A DNA stretch of 64,000 nucleotides from Sugiyamaella lignohabitans (Eukaryota; Ascomycota; Dipodascomycetes; Dipodascales; Trichomonascaceae): positions 2,046,001-2,110,000 of the forward strand of contig NC_031673.1 of NCBI RefSeq assembly GCF_001640025.1, given 5' to 3'. Under the pieces are notes generated by a model. It was not told the origin of the DNA. It was given only the letters and a program-made list of their open reading frames with translations, and did not search any database. Each line of letters begins with the position of its first letter. The first letter of the stretch is position 1. The position numbers were made by a program, and so were the translations under genes. Shown here in pieces: positions 41,497-50,952 of the stretch.

Positions 41497-43008
41497 CTAT
41501 ATCTCTACGTAGTTACAGGGGAACAGACCCACACGCCCGTCCGAGGTCTCGCCAAACCACCAGTTCTCATCAGTCTCGTCGCCATGGTCGAGCACTCTGA
41601 TCTTGTCGCCAATTCTGAATGAGACATCGCCAGGCTCGTCACCGAGGAATGTGAATTTAGCAGTTGCGTACTCGTCGTTTTCCGATTTCGGCGGGATGGC
41701 CGATTTGATGAGTTGCTCATCGATTGATAATGCTTGGGCAGAAGATGACGATACAGCTCTGGCTCGAGTGATTGATTGACTAGAGAAAGGGCTTGGTTCA
41801 AGCGCAGTTATCGGACTTCGAAGACCGCTAGGTGACGTCGAGGTCGAGCCGCTACTAGTCAAAGATCCTTTTGAACCGGATGACGAGGTTGATACGACGC
41901 GGTTCAACCCCACAGACGAATAAATACCGGCAAAACTGCCGCTTCTTCGAGGAGAACTGGCATGTGACGGGTCGTTAATAGCCAAGATATCGGCCTCGGA
42001 TCGAAACATGCCCTGCGAAGGCGACGAAAAAGTGATGTTGTTGGATATCAGCGGATGCTTGGCTCGGTTATATACCCTATGAGCAAAGTCGCCTGATTGA
42101 TGTACTATTGAATCTTTGACTTTATCGATTCTCTTAGACGGCATAGTCATTGGATTAGTCACGGTTTTTCCTTCTTTAATGGTTTTAATACCTTCTTCAC
42201 ATCGAGGCTGGATATTGATAAACCGGGTTTCCCAATCCTCTACAATAGTGGTATATTCAGGAGGATTCTTTCCTGATAACAAGCCCTGGGCAGTAGCATA
42301 TTCTACAAGACATGATTTCAGTATTGAAAACAGTCGTTGCTGTGAAAGGTATAACGTCGTAGTCAGATAGTTTAAGAATTCCGAAAACGAGGCGAGAAAT
42401 AGTGGAATATATGTCTTGACTTTTTCGTCCTGTTGCTGGAAAATCTCCATAGCAGCGTCTAATTCGGCCTCTGTCTTGGACAGGTTATTATGATCTTTCT
42501 CGGTCATTTCCTGTTTCTTTGCCAGTTTCTCTGCCGAATTCGAGTACCGGTCAAAATCGATTTTTTTATGTTCTCGTTTCGTTAAAGCTTTTTGAACCCC
42601 GTCGATATATTTCTTGGTTTCCTTGCATTTCCCGATAAACGAGGTATCCAACTCGTTAATAATCGGGTCTATCTGATTAGCAGCCTGTTCCAGTTTGGCT
42701 TGTAAGTCATGAATAGCCTTTGTAGTGCTCAAAGGAGTTTCCTGGACCGATGTATACACATTGTCTTCCTGGATTGGGGCATAGATCTCGTCGAGCAGAT
42801 CGACCATCGCTCGCTGTGACTTGACAAGATCTTTCCACGAAGAAATGAGTTTCTTGGCCTCTGAAATAATGAAATCCAGAGCCACCTCGGCCGCATTGAA
42901 GTCTTTCGTCCATTCAATGATGATTCTGTCCTCGACCGATTTGGATCCAATCAGCCGATGAGGCGCTCGTATCACCGACTTCTTCACACCCTTCAGCATC
43001 GTCGACAT
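41497..43008 (-). CDS. BAR-SH3 protein, Rvs167-like
   Basis: 503 residues. The N-terminal BAR-type domain (about 1-250; MLKGVKKSVIRAPHRLIGS, then helices such as KKIDFDRYSNSAEKLAKKQEM and EIFQQQDEKVKTYIPLFLASF) is followed by a Ser-rich linker (about 330-440) and a C-terminal SH3 domain (about 446-503; ATAKFTFLGDEPGDVSFRIGD, ENWWFGE, GLFPCNYVEI). This is the layout of Rvs167-related proteins, nearest to the divergent Rvs167-3/Hob-type members. These proteins bend membranes and bind proline-rich actin-patch partners in endocytosis. The SH3 ALYDY box is altered to AKFTF. The assignment to a particular paralogue is uncertain. Confidence 0.88.
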   Translation of the reverse strand: MSTMLKGVKKSVIRAPHRLIGSKSVEDRIIIEWTKDFNAAEVALDFIISEAKKLISSWKDLVKSQRAMVDLLDEIYAPIQEDNVYTSVQETPLSTTKAIHDLQAKLEQAANQIDPIINELDTSFIGKCKETKKYIDGVQKALTKREHKKIDFDRYSNSAEKLAKKQEMTEKDHNNLSKTEAELDAAMEIFQQQDEKVKTYIPLFLASFSEFLNYLTTTLYLSQQRLFSILKSCLVEYATAQGLLSGKNPPEYTTIVEDWETRFINIQPRCEEGIKTIKEGKTVTNPMTMPSKRIDKVKDSIVHQSGDFAHRVYNRAKHPLISNNITFSSPSQGMFRSEADILAINDPSHASSPRRSGSFAGIYSSVGLNRVVSTSSSGSKGSLTSSGSTSTSPSGLRSPITALEPSPFSSQSITRARAVSSSSAQALSIDEQLIKSAIPPKSENDEYATAKFTFLGDEPGDVSFRIGDKIRVLDHGDETDENWWFGETSDGRVGLFPCNYVEI

Positions 43009-43435
43009 TTCAGCGGTGACTTGAATTCAACTCAATCTTTCAAAAACCACACGCAAAACAAAACCACTACAAAAAAACTAACTTCTGGAAGCAGTTTCGG
43101 GAGTCCACCGACACTCGGCGCAGCTATCTTCTTTGATGATCAGGAATCGACGATCCGAGCTCCCCGACCGGTCACACAACTCTGTCAAAATCCACGCTCG
43201 ACTCTCAGCTCCAAACCCTGCGAACCAAGTCAAAAAGACTACACACAAATCAGCACTAACTGCGTAGCAAAAAAGCACTCTTCAAACCACGATCCAAACG
43301 TCCGGGTTCTCCGTCCAACTCTCACGCACAAAACTCAAGCAGGGATCACGCTCTATCTTGCATCAACTGCCCCTCTGACATGCCGATCACCTCATCGCCA
43401 GCCGCACGGTCCCCACTGGGGGTGGTGGGGGTGCT
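43009..43435. other. Promoter side of the BAR-SH3 gene
   Basis: Left part of the 776-bp divergent region shared with the HAPSTR1-like gene. No gene or clear motif. Confidence 0.4.
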
Positions 43436-43573
43436 GCCTCCGGCGGCTGGGGCTCCGCCCCAGACCCCGCTGCTCCTCTCGCTGCGCTCGAGTCGTTTCC
43501 GCGGCGGGTCTCGGCCATCTCCTGCGAAGCAGGAGCAACCAGGGTCTGGGGCGGAGCCCCAGCCGCCGGAGGC
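43436..43573. repeat. Composite GC-hairpin palindrome I in a divergent promoter
   Basis: The + arm 43436-43495 (CTCGAG type) and - arm 43519-43573 (CTCCTGC type). The inverted similarity continues outside the arms (GGGGGTGC on the left, GCACCTACCCCC on the right). It lies between the divergent BAR-SH3 and HAPSTR1-like genes, not at a 3' end. Confidence 0.94.
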
Positions 43574-43784
43574 AGCACCTACCCCCACGGTGCGCGGCTG
43601 TAACCCTTGCCCTGATATATATTTTGATGATGTGAGAGTGAGAGAGAGAGACGACATTTGATCTGAAGATTAGGACCGATAGTGAGACCGCGAGGAAGAC
43701 TCGGTTGCGCGAGGACACAGGATTGATAAGGAGATAAGCGCGGAAGTGTGCGTTTTTTGCGGTGGAAAGAGAAAGAATAGAAAA

Positions 43785-44960
43785 ATGGATAACATGGCAT
43801 CACTGTCGAGCGGGCTGCCACGACGGGCGACGACGCAGCAGGAGCTCCAGGATCTGGACACGAACCTGATTTCCGAGTTCAAGACAGCAGCTTCGGCTGT
43901 GACGAAACTTTTTAAACTGGCAGGAGCAAAGACAGAGCTGTCGCGCCGTCAGGGATACGTCGATGCTTTACAGGATTTGCTGACTGCTCTGGAGGAGGAC
44001 CCGTCTTTGAACCCCCAGTCATGGGCCCTGGATAGACTGGTCAGTTTGTGTCCGGACGGATCTGAGGATCCGGTTTTGAATACAACGGGAAAACGATTCC
44101 AGTCGGCCAGTCCCGTGCCAGATCAGTCACAATTGGGACAGTCTGGACTGGGTTTGCCGTCTCAGACAGCCAAGTCGCACGTCGAGGGGCACGAGCATCT
44201 CCAACATCAACTCCAGCATCAGCATCAACAACAGCATCAAACTCTACTTCAGCATCAACAACAACTTCAACAGCATCAGAATCAGCATCAGCATCAGCAT
44301 CAACAGCATCGGAATCAGCATCCGAATCAGCATCAACTTCAACATCAGAATCAAGCATTAGAGAATACTGTACCTGTCAGTACCACTACAGGAGGACCAG
44401 GAGCTGATTTCGCCAACATCAGTCCCAGAAAACTACGAGCTCGTACTCAACGAACTCAAATCTCCTCTGTTGGAATGACTGATCCATCTGCTGCTGTTTC
44501 TGGTACTACGACTGCTGCTACAACTACTGCTGCCACTGCTGCTCATACTGCTACTCAGAATGGCTCTACTGGCCCTATAACCACCAGCATCACTCGTAGC
44601 GGTCCCAACAATCTCAGTATTAGCACTGGCATCACAACTACTACAACTCCTACTACAACTTCTGCTACTGCCGGAACCACAACTGTTTCATCTGGTGATG
44701 CTACCGACCAGATCAGATCGCCCACTGGTATCACTGCACCGAGCCCACCAGCGCCATTAAACGGCATGTTCAGTTTCCGGACCGACCAAATGTTGCCGTC
44801 GACACCGCCAGAACTGTCCGACCGGTTCGAGTTCGACTTTTCCCACCCCACCATTACCACCACCGACGAAGACCACGGCGTCGGCGACAAACGGCGGTTT
44901 ACCGGCACCCACCTCCGGCTCGACACGGACCATCTCAAACGAGTCCGCCGCGACTACTGA
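43785..44960 (+). CDS. HAPSTR1/C16orf72-like protein with a Gln/His tract
   Basis: 391 residues from the ATG at 43785; the frame is open further upstream but only to a GTG. The conserved part is N-terminal (about 10-75): LQDLDTNLISEFKTAASAVT, KLFKLAGAKTELSRRQGYVD and ALQDLLTALEEDP. This is a helical region that resembles the fungal relatives of HAPSTR1 (C16orf72, DUF4588). Residues about 140-200 are an almost pure Gln/His repeat encoded by CAG/CAT/CAA. A Thr/Ala-rich stretch follows, and the C-terminus is basic (KRVRRDY). The animal protein scaffolds HUWE1 in stress responses; whether that holds in yeast is unknown. The family call is from memory of the motif and needs a profile search. Confidence 0.65.
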   Translation: MDNMASLSSGLPRRATTQQELQDLDTNLISEFKTAASAVTKLFKLAGAKTELSRRQGYVDALQDLLTALEEDPSLNPQSWALDRLVSLCPDGSEDPVLNTTGKRFQSASPVPDQSQLGQSGLGLPSQTAKSHVEGHEHLQHQLQHQHQQQHQTLLQHQQQLQQHQNQHQHQHQQHRNQHPNQHQLQHQNQALENTVPVSTTTGGPGADFANISPRKLRARTQRTQISSVGMTDPSAAVSGTTTAATTTAATAAHTATQNGSTGPITTSITRSGPNNLSISTGITTTTTPTTTSATAGTTTVSSGDATDQIRSPTGITAPSPPAPLNGMFSFRTDQMLPSTPPELSDRFEFDFSHPTITTTDEDHGVGDKRRFTGTHLRLDTDHLKRVRRDY

Positions 44961-45102
44961 CCACCCTTCCCTTCACCTCCCGTTACTTTACGGCACATCG
45001 ACAATTGAACAAACACTGTTTTCACGACCGCAACGACTCAACCCTGCATTCTACCCTGTGTACATAATAGAATCAATCCACTTGCTCTTGGGGGAAGGGT
45101 CT

Positions 45103-45163
45103 GCCTCCGGCGGCTGGGGCTCCGCCCCAGACCCTGGTGGCTCCTCTCGCTTCGCTCGAGTCG
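45103..45163 (+). repeat. Single GC-hairpin arm 3' of the HAPSTR1-like gene
   Basis: A CTCGAG-type + arm 142 bp after the stop, in the common orientation, preceded by GGGGGAAGGGTC. It is the first of 15 full arms before the C2H2 gene. Confidence 0.93.
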
Positions 45164-45185
45164 TTCTTTCCGGGGGTGGGGGTCT

Positions 45186-45323
45186 GCCTCCGGCGGCTGG
45201 GGCTCCGCCCCAGACCCTGGTTGCTCCTGCTTCGCAGGAGATGGCTGGGACCGTAGAGAGAAACGACTCGAGCGGAGCGAGAGGAGCAACGGGGTCTGGG
45301 GCGGAGCCCCAGCCGCCGGAGGC
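45186..45323. repeat. Composite GC-hairpin palindrome J
   Basis: The + arm 45186-45240 (CTCCTGC-TTC-GCAGGAG) and - arm 45264-45323 (CTCGAG type), spacer GGGACCGTAGAGAG. A truncated CTCGAG hairpin follows at 45348-45368. Confidence 0.95.
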
Positions 45324-45347
45324 AGTCTGACACCTCCAGAAAGAACC

Positions 45348-45368
45348 ACTCGAGCGAAGCGCGAGGAC
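45348..45368 (-). repeat. Terminal-hairpin fragment
   Basis: An isolated CTCGAGCGAAGCGCGAGG fragment without the rest of the arm. Confidence 0.6.
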
Positions 45369-45584
45369 CCCTCGCTGCGGCCTGCGGGATTGGGGAGCAA
45401 GCACCACCGGTCGAAGGGCTCGGAGCAGGGTTCGTCCGCCAGGGCCGTTGTGTCAGAGGGGGATCGACTGGAACTCAAAAGTTTAAAGAACCCAATACAG
45501 TGGTTAAAGCACTCGTCTCGACTGCGATGGGTGCAGCGAGCGGTCGAATTGGTGGGCATGGCAGGGGTGGGGTGGGGGTGGACT

Positions 45585-45638
45585 GCCTCCGGCGACTGGG
45601 GCTCTGCCCCAGACCCTGGTTGTGCTCGCTTCGCGAGC
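45585..45638 (+). repeat. Single GC-hairpin arm (GCTCGC type)
   Basis: A + arm with terminal hairpin GCTCGC-TTC-GCGAGC and outer variant GGCGACTGGGG. The upstream flank is GGGGTGGGGTGGGGGTGG-like, with strong G-quadruplex character. Confidence 0.93.
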
Positions 45639-46146
45639 GGTGAGGAGGAGTGGGACTTGGTGAAGGGGGTGACCCCCTGAATCCCCCCTGGATTGCCCCT
45701 CATTGGCATGACCCCCTCAGTGTGCGTCTGGCCACAACGAGGGGTCGCCAACGCACCTCTCAAACACTGCCACATACTGCCTGTTAACCTTCCATACATT
45801 TCGGGCCCAAGCGCAGCTCGAGCGACAGTGGCAGTTGCCAGCAATGGCTAGCGCGCCTGTCCCTGTACGTGGCCGCAAACGTGTAACAGCACCATGCATA
45901 TGCTGTAGATTAACCGCCGTTACCAATTGTCAAACGGCGTCGGGATTAATCCCAAAAACAAATAAAAAACAAATAAAAAACAAATATAAAAATAAAAATG
46001 AATCTTCTTTTTAAAATCTAAATTTTCAAACCAGACAAAAAGGAATTATTATTCCGAGCACCGTCTCGCTAAAATAAATAACTTAACCTTAATTTTCTTT
46101 CATTTCATTCCACGGCACCACCCTGTGTCTTCACTGCTCGCTCGCT
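45639..46146. other. Intergenic, no gene seen
   Basis: No coding or RNA gene. An A-rich stretch with AACAAATAAAA repeats lies at 45955-46000. Confidence 0.45.
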
Positions 46147-46203
46147 GCCTCCGGCGGGGCTGGGGCTTAGCCCCAGACCCTCGTTGCTCCTGCGAAGCAG
46201 GAG
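46147..46203 (+). repeat. GC-hairpin arm with inverted terminal loop
   Basis: A + arm with an insertion (GGCGGGGCTGGGGC) and middle loop TTA. Its terminal hairpin reads CTCCTGC-GAA-GCAGGAG in the + orientation, where other + arms read TTC: the loop is flipped while the stem is kept. Confidence 0.92.
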
Positions 46204-46609
46204 TTTTCGTGGTGCTGAGATGTGAAACATCTGGCACGTTTGTTCGTCGGAGAACTAACTTTAAACAGCTGCTGCTGCTGCTGCCATGCCGTGAGAACTG
46301 ACTGTTTGGTAAATAATTTTGCTCCAACTGGATGCTAGTGGTTGAAAACAGCTGGTTTAAGCGTCATGGGCCACTGCTGCTGCTGCTGCTGCTGATTGAT
46401 GTCTCTCTTCCTGCCGTCCAAGCACCTGTCCCACTTACAGGTGTTTCGGAACACTCCCTTTCAAGATGCAATTGTTCCTCTGACCGGATCCAGACTGTCT
46501 CGACAGCAGCTGGAAGAGCAGCTGGAAGAGGAGCACTTTTCATTTAGGTTTAGCGTGGTTCTCCTGTCTCATCGTCCCTGATTGGCATCTCTAACAGCCT
46601 GAGGGGTGT
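46204..46609. other. Intergenic with CTG/CAG-type triplet runs
   Basis: Two short CTG runs (about 46270-46285 and 46375-46395). No gene is supported. Confidence 0.5.
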
Positions 46610-46746
46610 GCCTCCGGCGGCTGGGGCTCCGCCCCAGACCTGGTTGCTCCTGCTTCGCAGGAGTTGATTGGGTCCGGAGACGAAACAACTCGAGCGCAGC
46701 GAGAGGAGCTACCACGGTCTGGGACGGTGCCCCAGCTGCCGGAGGC
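46610..46746. repeat. Composite GC-hairpin palindrome K
   Basis: The + arm 46610-46663 (CTCCTGC type) and - arm 46687-46746 (CTCGAG type, diverged: GGGACGGTGCCCC in the middle hairpin and CAGCTGCCGGAGG at the outer end), spacer GGGTCCGGAGACGAAAC. A C20 homopolymer follows. Confidence 0.94.
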
Positions 46747-46749
46747 AGA

Positions 46750-46769
46750 CCCCCCCCCCCCCCCCCCCC
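46750..46769 (+). repeat. C20 homopolymer at the outer edge of palindrome K
   Basis: Twenty C in a row begin three bases after the - arm. It is the extreme case of the C-rich (or G-rich) border seen at many arms. The length could be affected by sequencing error. Confidence 0.85.
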
Positions 46770-47075
46770 TCGCCGGGGCATTCGCCGAGATAACACAATG
46801 GCCACGCTAGCGCACCTGTGGTATGTTGCCAGTCACATGGCCATCATCGCGAACTAGAGTCCACTGACAGCCTGCTGACATTGACGTCATGTCTCAGGAC
46901 CCCGGGCCACGAGGACACTACTGTCCAGATGGCTGACTTTCTGTCTGTTTGTTTGTGTGTCCACTATCCTCCGATTGTACTAGACCCACCCACCCATCGA
47001 CTGCTCGATCGATACCACTTCACCTCACCACCACCCAGTGTCTCACTGGCCGGGTGTTTGGGGAGGTTCGATCGT
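46770..47075. other. Intergenic, CRE-like site
   Basis: No gene. A full palindromic TGACGTCA (ATF/CREB-type site) lies at 46882-46889. Confidence 0.4.
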
Positions 47076-47213
47076 GCCTCCGGCGGCTGGGGCTCCGCCC
47101 CAGACCCTGGTTGTTCCTGCTTCGCAGGAGTTGGCTGGGACTCTCGACGAAACCGACTCGAGCGAAGCGAGAGGAGCCACGGGGTCTGGGGGGTAGCCCC
47201 AGCCGCCGGAGGC
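47076..47213. repeat. Composite GC-hairpin palindrome L
   Basis: The + arm 47076-47130 (CTCCTGC type) and - arm 47154-47213 (CTCGAG type; middle hairpin decayed to CTGGGGG-GTA-GCCCCAG), spacer GGGACTCTCGACGAAAC. Confidence 0.94.
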
Positions 47214-47542
47214 ACCCCCCGACCGTGGACTCTGGTGAAGCTACGGGCCGTTTTCGGAAATTAATTCATAAACAAATGCCATGCAACCGGACAATGAAGC
47301 AAACGGCCCCATGCATCGATCGATCTGCGTCGTCTGAAAATGAATCAATTCTCGACAGAGACTCATTTAATAGAATGTGCGGCACCCTAACCCTGCAACC
47401 GCTCATCACCACTAGCACCACCACCACCACCAGAGCTAGCCGCAAAAGCAACGCGCGATCGCCGAGCGTACCTGGTCCGGGCAGATAGTGGTCCCCACTG
47501 CAGCGCTGGTGGGGTGTGGCGGACCGTCAGGGGGAGGGGCCT

Positions 47543-47680
47543 GCCTCCGGCAGCTGGGGCTACCCCCCAGACCCTGGTTGCTCCTGCTTCGCAGGAGTTG
47601 GCCGGGACCGTAGACGAAACCGACTCGAGCACAGCGAGAGGAGCAACGGGGTCTGGGGCAGAGCCCCAGCTGCCAGAAGC
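47543..47680. repeat. Composite GC-hairpin palindrome M
   Basis: The + arm 47543-47597 (CTCCTGC type; GGCAGCTGGGG outer variant) and - arm 47631-47680 (CTCGAG type; matching outer variant CAGCTGCC), spacer GGGACCGTAGACGAAAC. Both arms share the same outer substitution (GGCAGC/GCTGCC), so the outer stem still pairs. Confidence 0.94.
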
Positions 47681-48142
47681 AGGCCCACGAGGTCGGGTAA
47701 ATGGCCACGCTTTGGTTGGGTGAGTTTCCGACGACGCTAGTGGGCTGCTGCAAAGGTGCTGCACCGAAACATGCTGGGACAGGAGTAGTAGGAGGAAGAG
47801 CATGAACCTCGGATCAATTCGTTAGTTCATTTTGCTTTTGCCCGCGCTAGTGCCTAATGCAGTATGGCACAATCTCACTAGTCTGGGGAACTTGCTTTTT
47901 GCTGGTCCATTATATGCACCTGGTCGATTTGGGTCGCTTAATATACATTTTCGCATCTGGGACTGCCAATTGCAACAACACTTAAGGTTGTTAGCAGTGT
48001 GGATTCCCACTCGCTCTCCCTACCTGTCCGTAACAAAAAAAAAATTAAACTCTACTGTGGGTGGTGGTGCTCGAGCAACTGGCAGCTCAATCTTATTTTG
48101 CCCACACCCTGCCGGTTGTCTGTGTCCGGTTAAAAGGGGACT
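47681..48142. other. Intergenic, no gene seen
   Basis: About 460 bp without coding, RNA or repeat signals. Confidence 0.4.
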
Positions 48143-48281
48143 GCCTCCGGCGGCTGGGGCTCTGCCCCAGACCCCGTGGCTCCTCTCGCTTCGCTCGAGT
48201 CGGTTGCGTCGAGTGACCCAGTAAAAACTCCTGCTTCGCAGGAGCAACCAGGGTCTGGGGCGGAGCCCGGCCGCCGGAGGC
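48143..48281. repeat. Composite GC-hairpin palindrome N with inverted terminal loop
   Basis: The + arm 48143-48202 (CTCGAG type) and - arm 48228-48281, whose terminal hairpin reads CTCCTGC-TTC-GCAGGAG where other - arms read GAA. The middle hairpin of the - arm is damaged (CTGGGGCGGAGCCCGG). Confidence 0.93.
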
Positions 48282-48680
48282 AGTCAGGGGGCTGCGGTGG
48301 TAGGAGGGTGGTTCGAGGTGCCGGGGCCAGTGGGTCCTGCGACGTGGGGTATGTATCATCCGAGACTTCTGTTGTGTGAGCCGACACCAGCCGGTCACAA
48401 ATGGTATCACAGATGCTCGTTGTGTGTCTGTCTGGAGGTGGACGTGCCCCTGGCCAATGCTCTCCGCGTTCCATGTTCAATGTTCCATACACCCACGGCC
48501 GCCTTGATCCAACGTCAACGCCCCATTCGCATGCTAAAAGCTTTTAAGAGTATGTTTCCGGATAGCAACATGCCACGCCCACACGTCAGCGGTGTTTGTT
48601 CGAAACAGTTCGAGCCTGATCGGCAGGGGACGATAACTGGCAAAAAGCAACGGATCCGGAGAGAGAGGGGAGGTCGGGCT
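48282..48680. other. Intergenic, no gene seen
   Basis: About 400 bp with no supported feature. Confidence 0.4.
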
Positions 48681-48817
48681 GCCTCCGGCGGCTGGGGCTC
48701 CGCCCCAGACCCTGGTTGCTCCTGCTTCGCAGGAGTTGGCCGGGACCGTGGAGAGAACGACTCGAGCAAAGCGAGAGGAGCAGCGGGGTCTGGGGCGGAG
48801 CCCCAGCCGCCGGAGGC
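48681..48817. repeat. Composite GC-hairpin palindrome O, 3' of the C2H2 gene
   Basis: The + arm 48681-48735 (CTCCTGC type) and - arm 48758-48817 (CTCGAG type), spacer GGGACCGTGGAGAG. The - arm is 149 bp after the C2H2-gene stop, beyond an AT-rich stretch with TATTTATTTATTAAAA on the gene strand, in the common orientation. Confidence 0.95.
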
Positions 48818-48966
48818 AGTGTGATTCGCTGGGTGTGGTGTAGTTCCTAGTAAATCCGTTTTTAATAAATAAATATTACACAGTTGAGACACTATCGCAG
48901 AGATGCAATGGCCACAGTAATAACATAATAATAATAATAATAATAGTGGTGAGGTGGCAGGGGTGA

Positions 48967-49518
48967 CTAGTGGTTGTGGCTCAGGTAGGGACACCTGTTT
49001 TCGCTGCCAAAGACGTGTTGGTCGAGCCAGTCGCCGGCGCGGTATCGCACTCCGCACGCACAAGTTCCTTCGTAACCCAGTTTGGATTTCAGGTCGCGGA
49101 AAGAGCGCACCATTTTCTGGTCGTCAAACACAAAGTGGCTGTGGAGAAGGTGCTTCTTGAAATCGTAGGGCCGGTTGAACTGGCCTCGTTTGTGTGGACA
49201 GTGGGGTCGTGGGAATGGACACACGAACCGGGCGATTTCTTGGTGTGTTCGTAAGTGTCGAGGCAGGTCTCGTCGGAAATACTTGCCACATTCTGGACAT
49301 TGATACTTCTTCTCGCCGGGCTGGCTGCCGGAAGTTTGGGCATATGCAGACTGGGTTCGCGAGTGACCTCTTCTTTCCCGCTCACCGGGCGCACTGGGGT
49401 ATTCCGGGTAGTAGGTAGCAGCAGCCATTTGGGCTTGTGTTCCAGTTGCAAGGTGCATTGGCATGGCCATTGTCATTTGTCCAGTATGTCCATCAAAATG
49501 GGTCATGTGTGGTTGGGC

Positions 49519-49551
<33 letters not shown>

Positions 49552-50952
49552 TTGTTGGAGCAGTCTGGTGTCGAGCATTTCCCCGCCGTGGTTATTGTAC
49601 ATGTGCTTAGAGTCATTAAATGTGTATTCATTAGTGGTGTTTTGTAGTGGAGCGGCCCCTAGAGGTGGTGATGGTGGAGCTTGGATCCTCGTGCCTAGTA
49701 GTCCGCCAAACTCATCTTGTTTTATACTGGCAGGCTGGCCTTGTGATTGGTAGTAGACTTGAGGGTTGAATTGTTGATATTGCTGGGAGTCGGCCCGATC
49801 AAACTGTCCTTGTAAATGCTGTTGTGATGGGTGTTGTTGTGAGGAGTGTTGTGATGAGTGTTGCGATGGGTGTTGATGTGATTGTGACTGGGCATGCTCT
49901 TCTTGACGTCTGTAGTAGTCATAGTCTTCTTCGCTACGAGAACTGGCAAGGTTTCCGGAACTGCTGTGACTGGTGGTAGAATGCAAAGATGTAGAGGGAA
50001 GACCCATTGACGTGCTGGTGAAGCCTTGATTAGACACGATAGGTGAGCTGGGGCCATGAGTACTTGGAATGCCCGAGGATAAATAATGTAGATGAGAAGG
50101 ATACTGTTGGTGTGTTGAAGAGGTGGTATAACCACTGGGAGACATGGGGATATTAGCAGCAGCACTTTGTTGGCTGACAACCGACGAGGTGGATGGCGAA
50201 GAAGCCCACATGACAGGAGACGAGATGTTGGCAGCGGATCCTAGAGGGTCTTCTAAATGGATTTGTTGAACGTACTTGGGATCGATGTTTAGTAATGGCT
50301 CGTCACTGCTAGTAGTAGTACCTAAATAAGAAGTAGGGGCACTGGTAGAAGTAAGAAATGGGTGAGTGGCCAAATCAGGGGTACTAGCTCCGAACTGAGT
50401 CCTTTGTGAAGGATATGTTGAGATAAGTGTGTCCATTCTTCGCAACGGGAGTGCCGAGGGAGACGAGGTCGAAGTAGCAGCAGAGGTCGACGTCGAACTA
50501 GAACTAGAGCTGGAGTTGGACGTTAGAACCGAGCTCGAGCCTGAAGAAGACGACGTCGATGAACCGGAAATAGATGCTGTTCGAAGAGGCGCCGATACTG
50601 ACCGGATACTAGAACTGGCAGTTGGTCCTGGTCGATAGTAGTAAGCCGATTGACCGGGTTGAGACGGGTGTCTTCTAATAGCAGCGTGTGGTGGAGGCTG
50701 TTGATATCCTACTGATACAGGTCGATGATAGATGTTATCAGCCGGAGGAGCCACAGGCTGATTGGTTGAGTTGAACGATTGCAGAGCAGCTGGAACTCGA
50801 AGAGTAGTCTGAGAAGATGAAGCCGCTGCTGGATGATAGCTGGGAGGTACTGGTACTGGTAATGGTAATGGTACTGAGGGTCGTAAGTTACTAGGAGTGC
50901 CTGTCGCCTGATTCGAACTGGATACAATTTGACGAGACGACTCTTGAGACAT
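48967..50952 (-). CDS. C2H2 zinc-finger transcription factor, STP-like
   Basis: 661 residues. The first about 545 are Ser/Pro/Gln/His-rich and disordered, with polyQ (LLQQQQQQQQQHQHQ) and QHPSQHSSQHSSQQHPSQQ tracts. The DNA-binding part is the last 116 residues. Finger 1 is KYQCPECGKYFRRDLPRHLRTH (Cys552, Cys555, His566, His570). Finger 2 is FVCPFPRPHC...HLLHSH (Cys578, Cys585, His601, His606), with an enlarged Cys-Cys loop. A third CACGVRYRAGDWLDQH...C motif lies at about 631-654. The 'CPF...C...F.R.YDFKKHL..H' second finger and the third motif recall Stp1/Stp2-type factors that act in amino-acid signalling. No clear N-terminal processing motif of Stp1 was recognised, so the subfamily is tentative. 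The 13-kb upstream region would give it an unusually large regulatory space. Confidence 0.85.
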
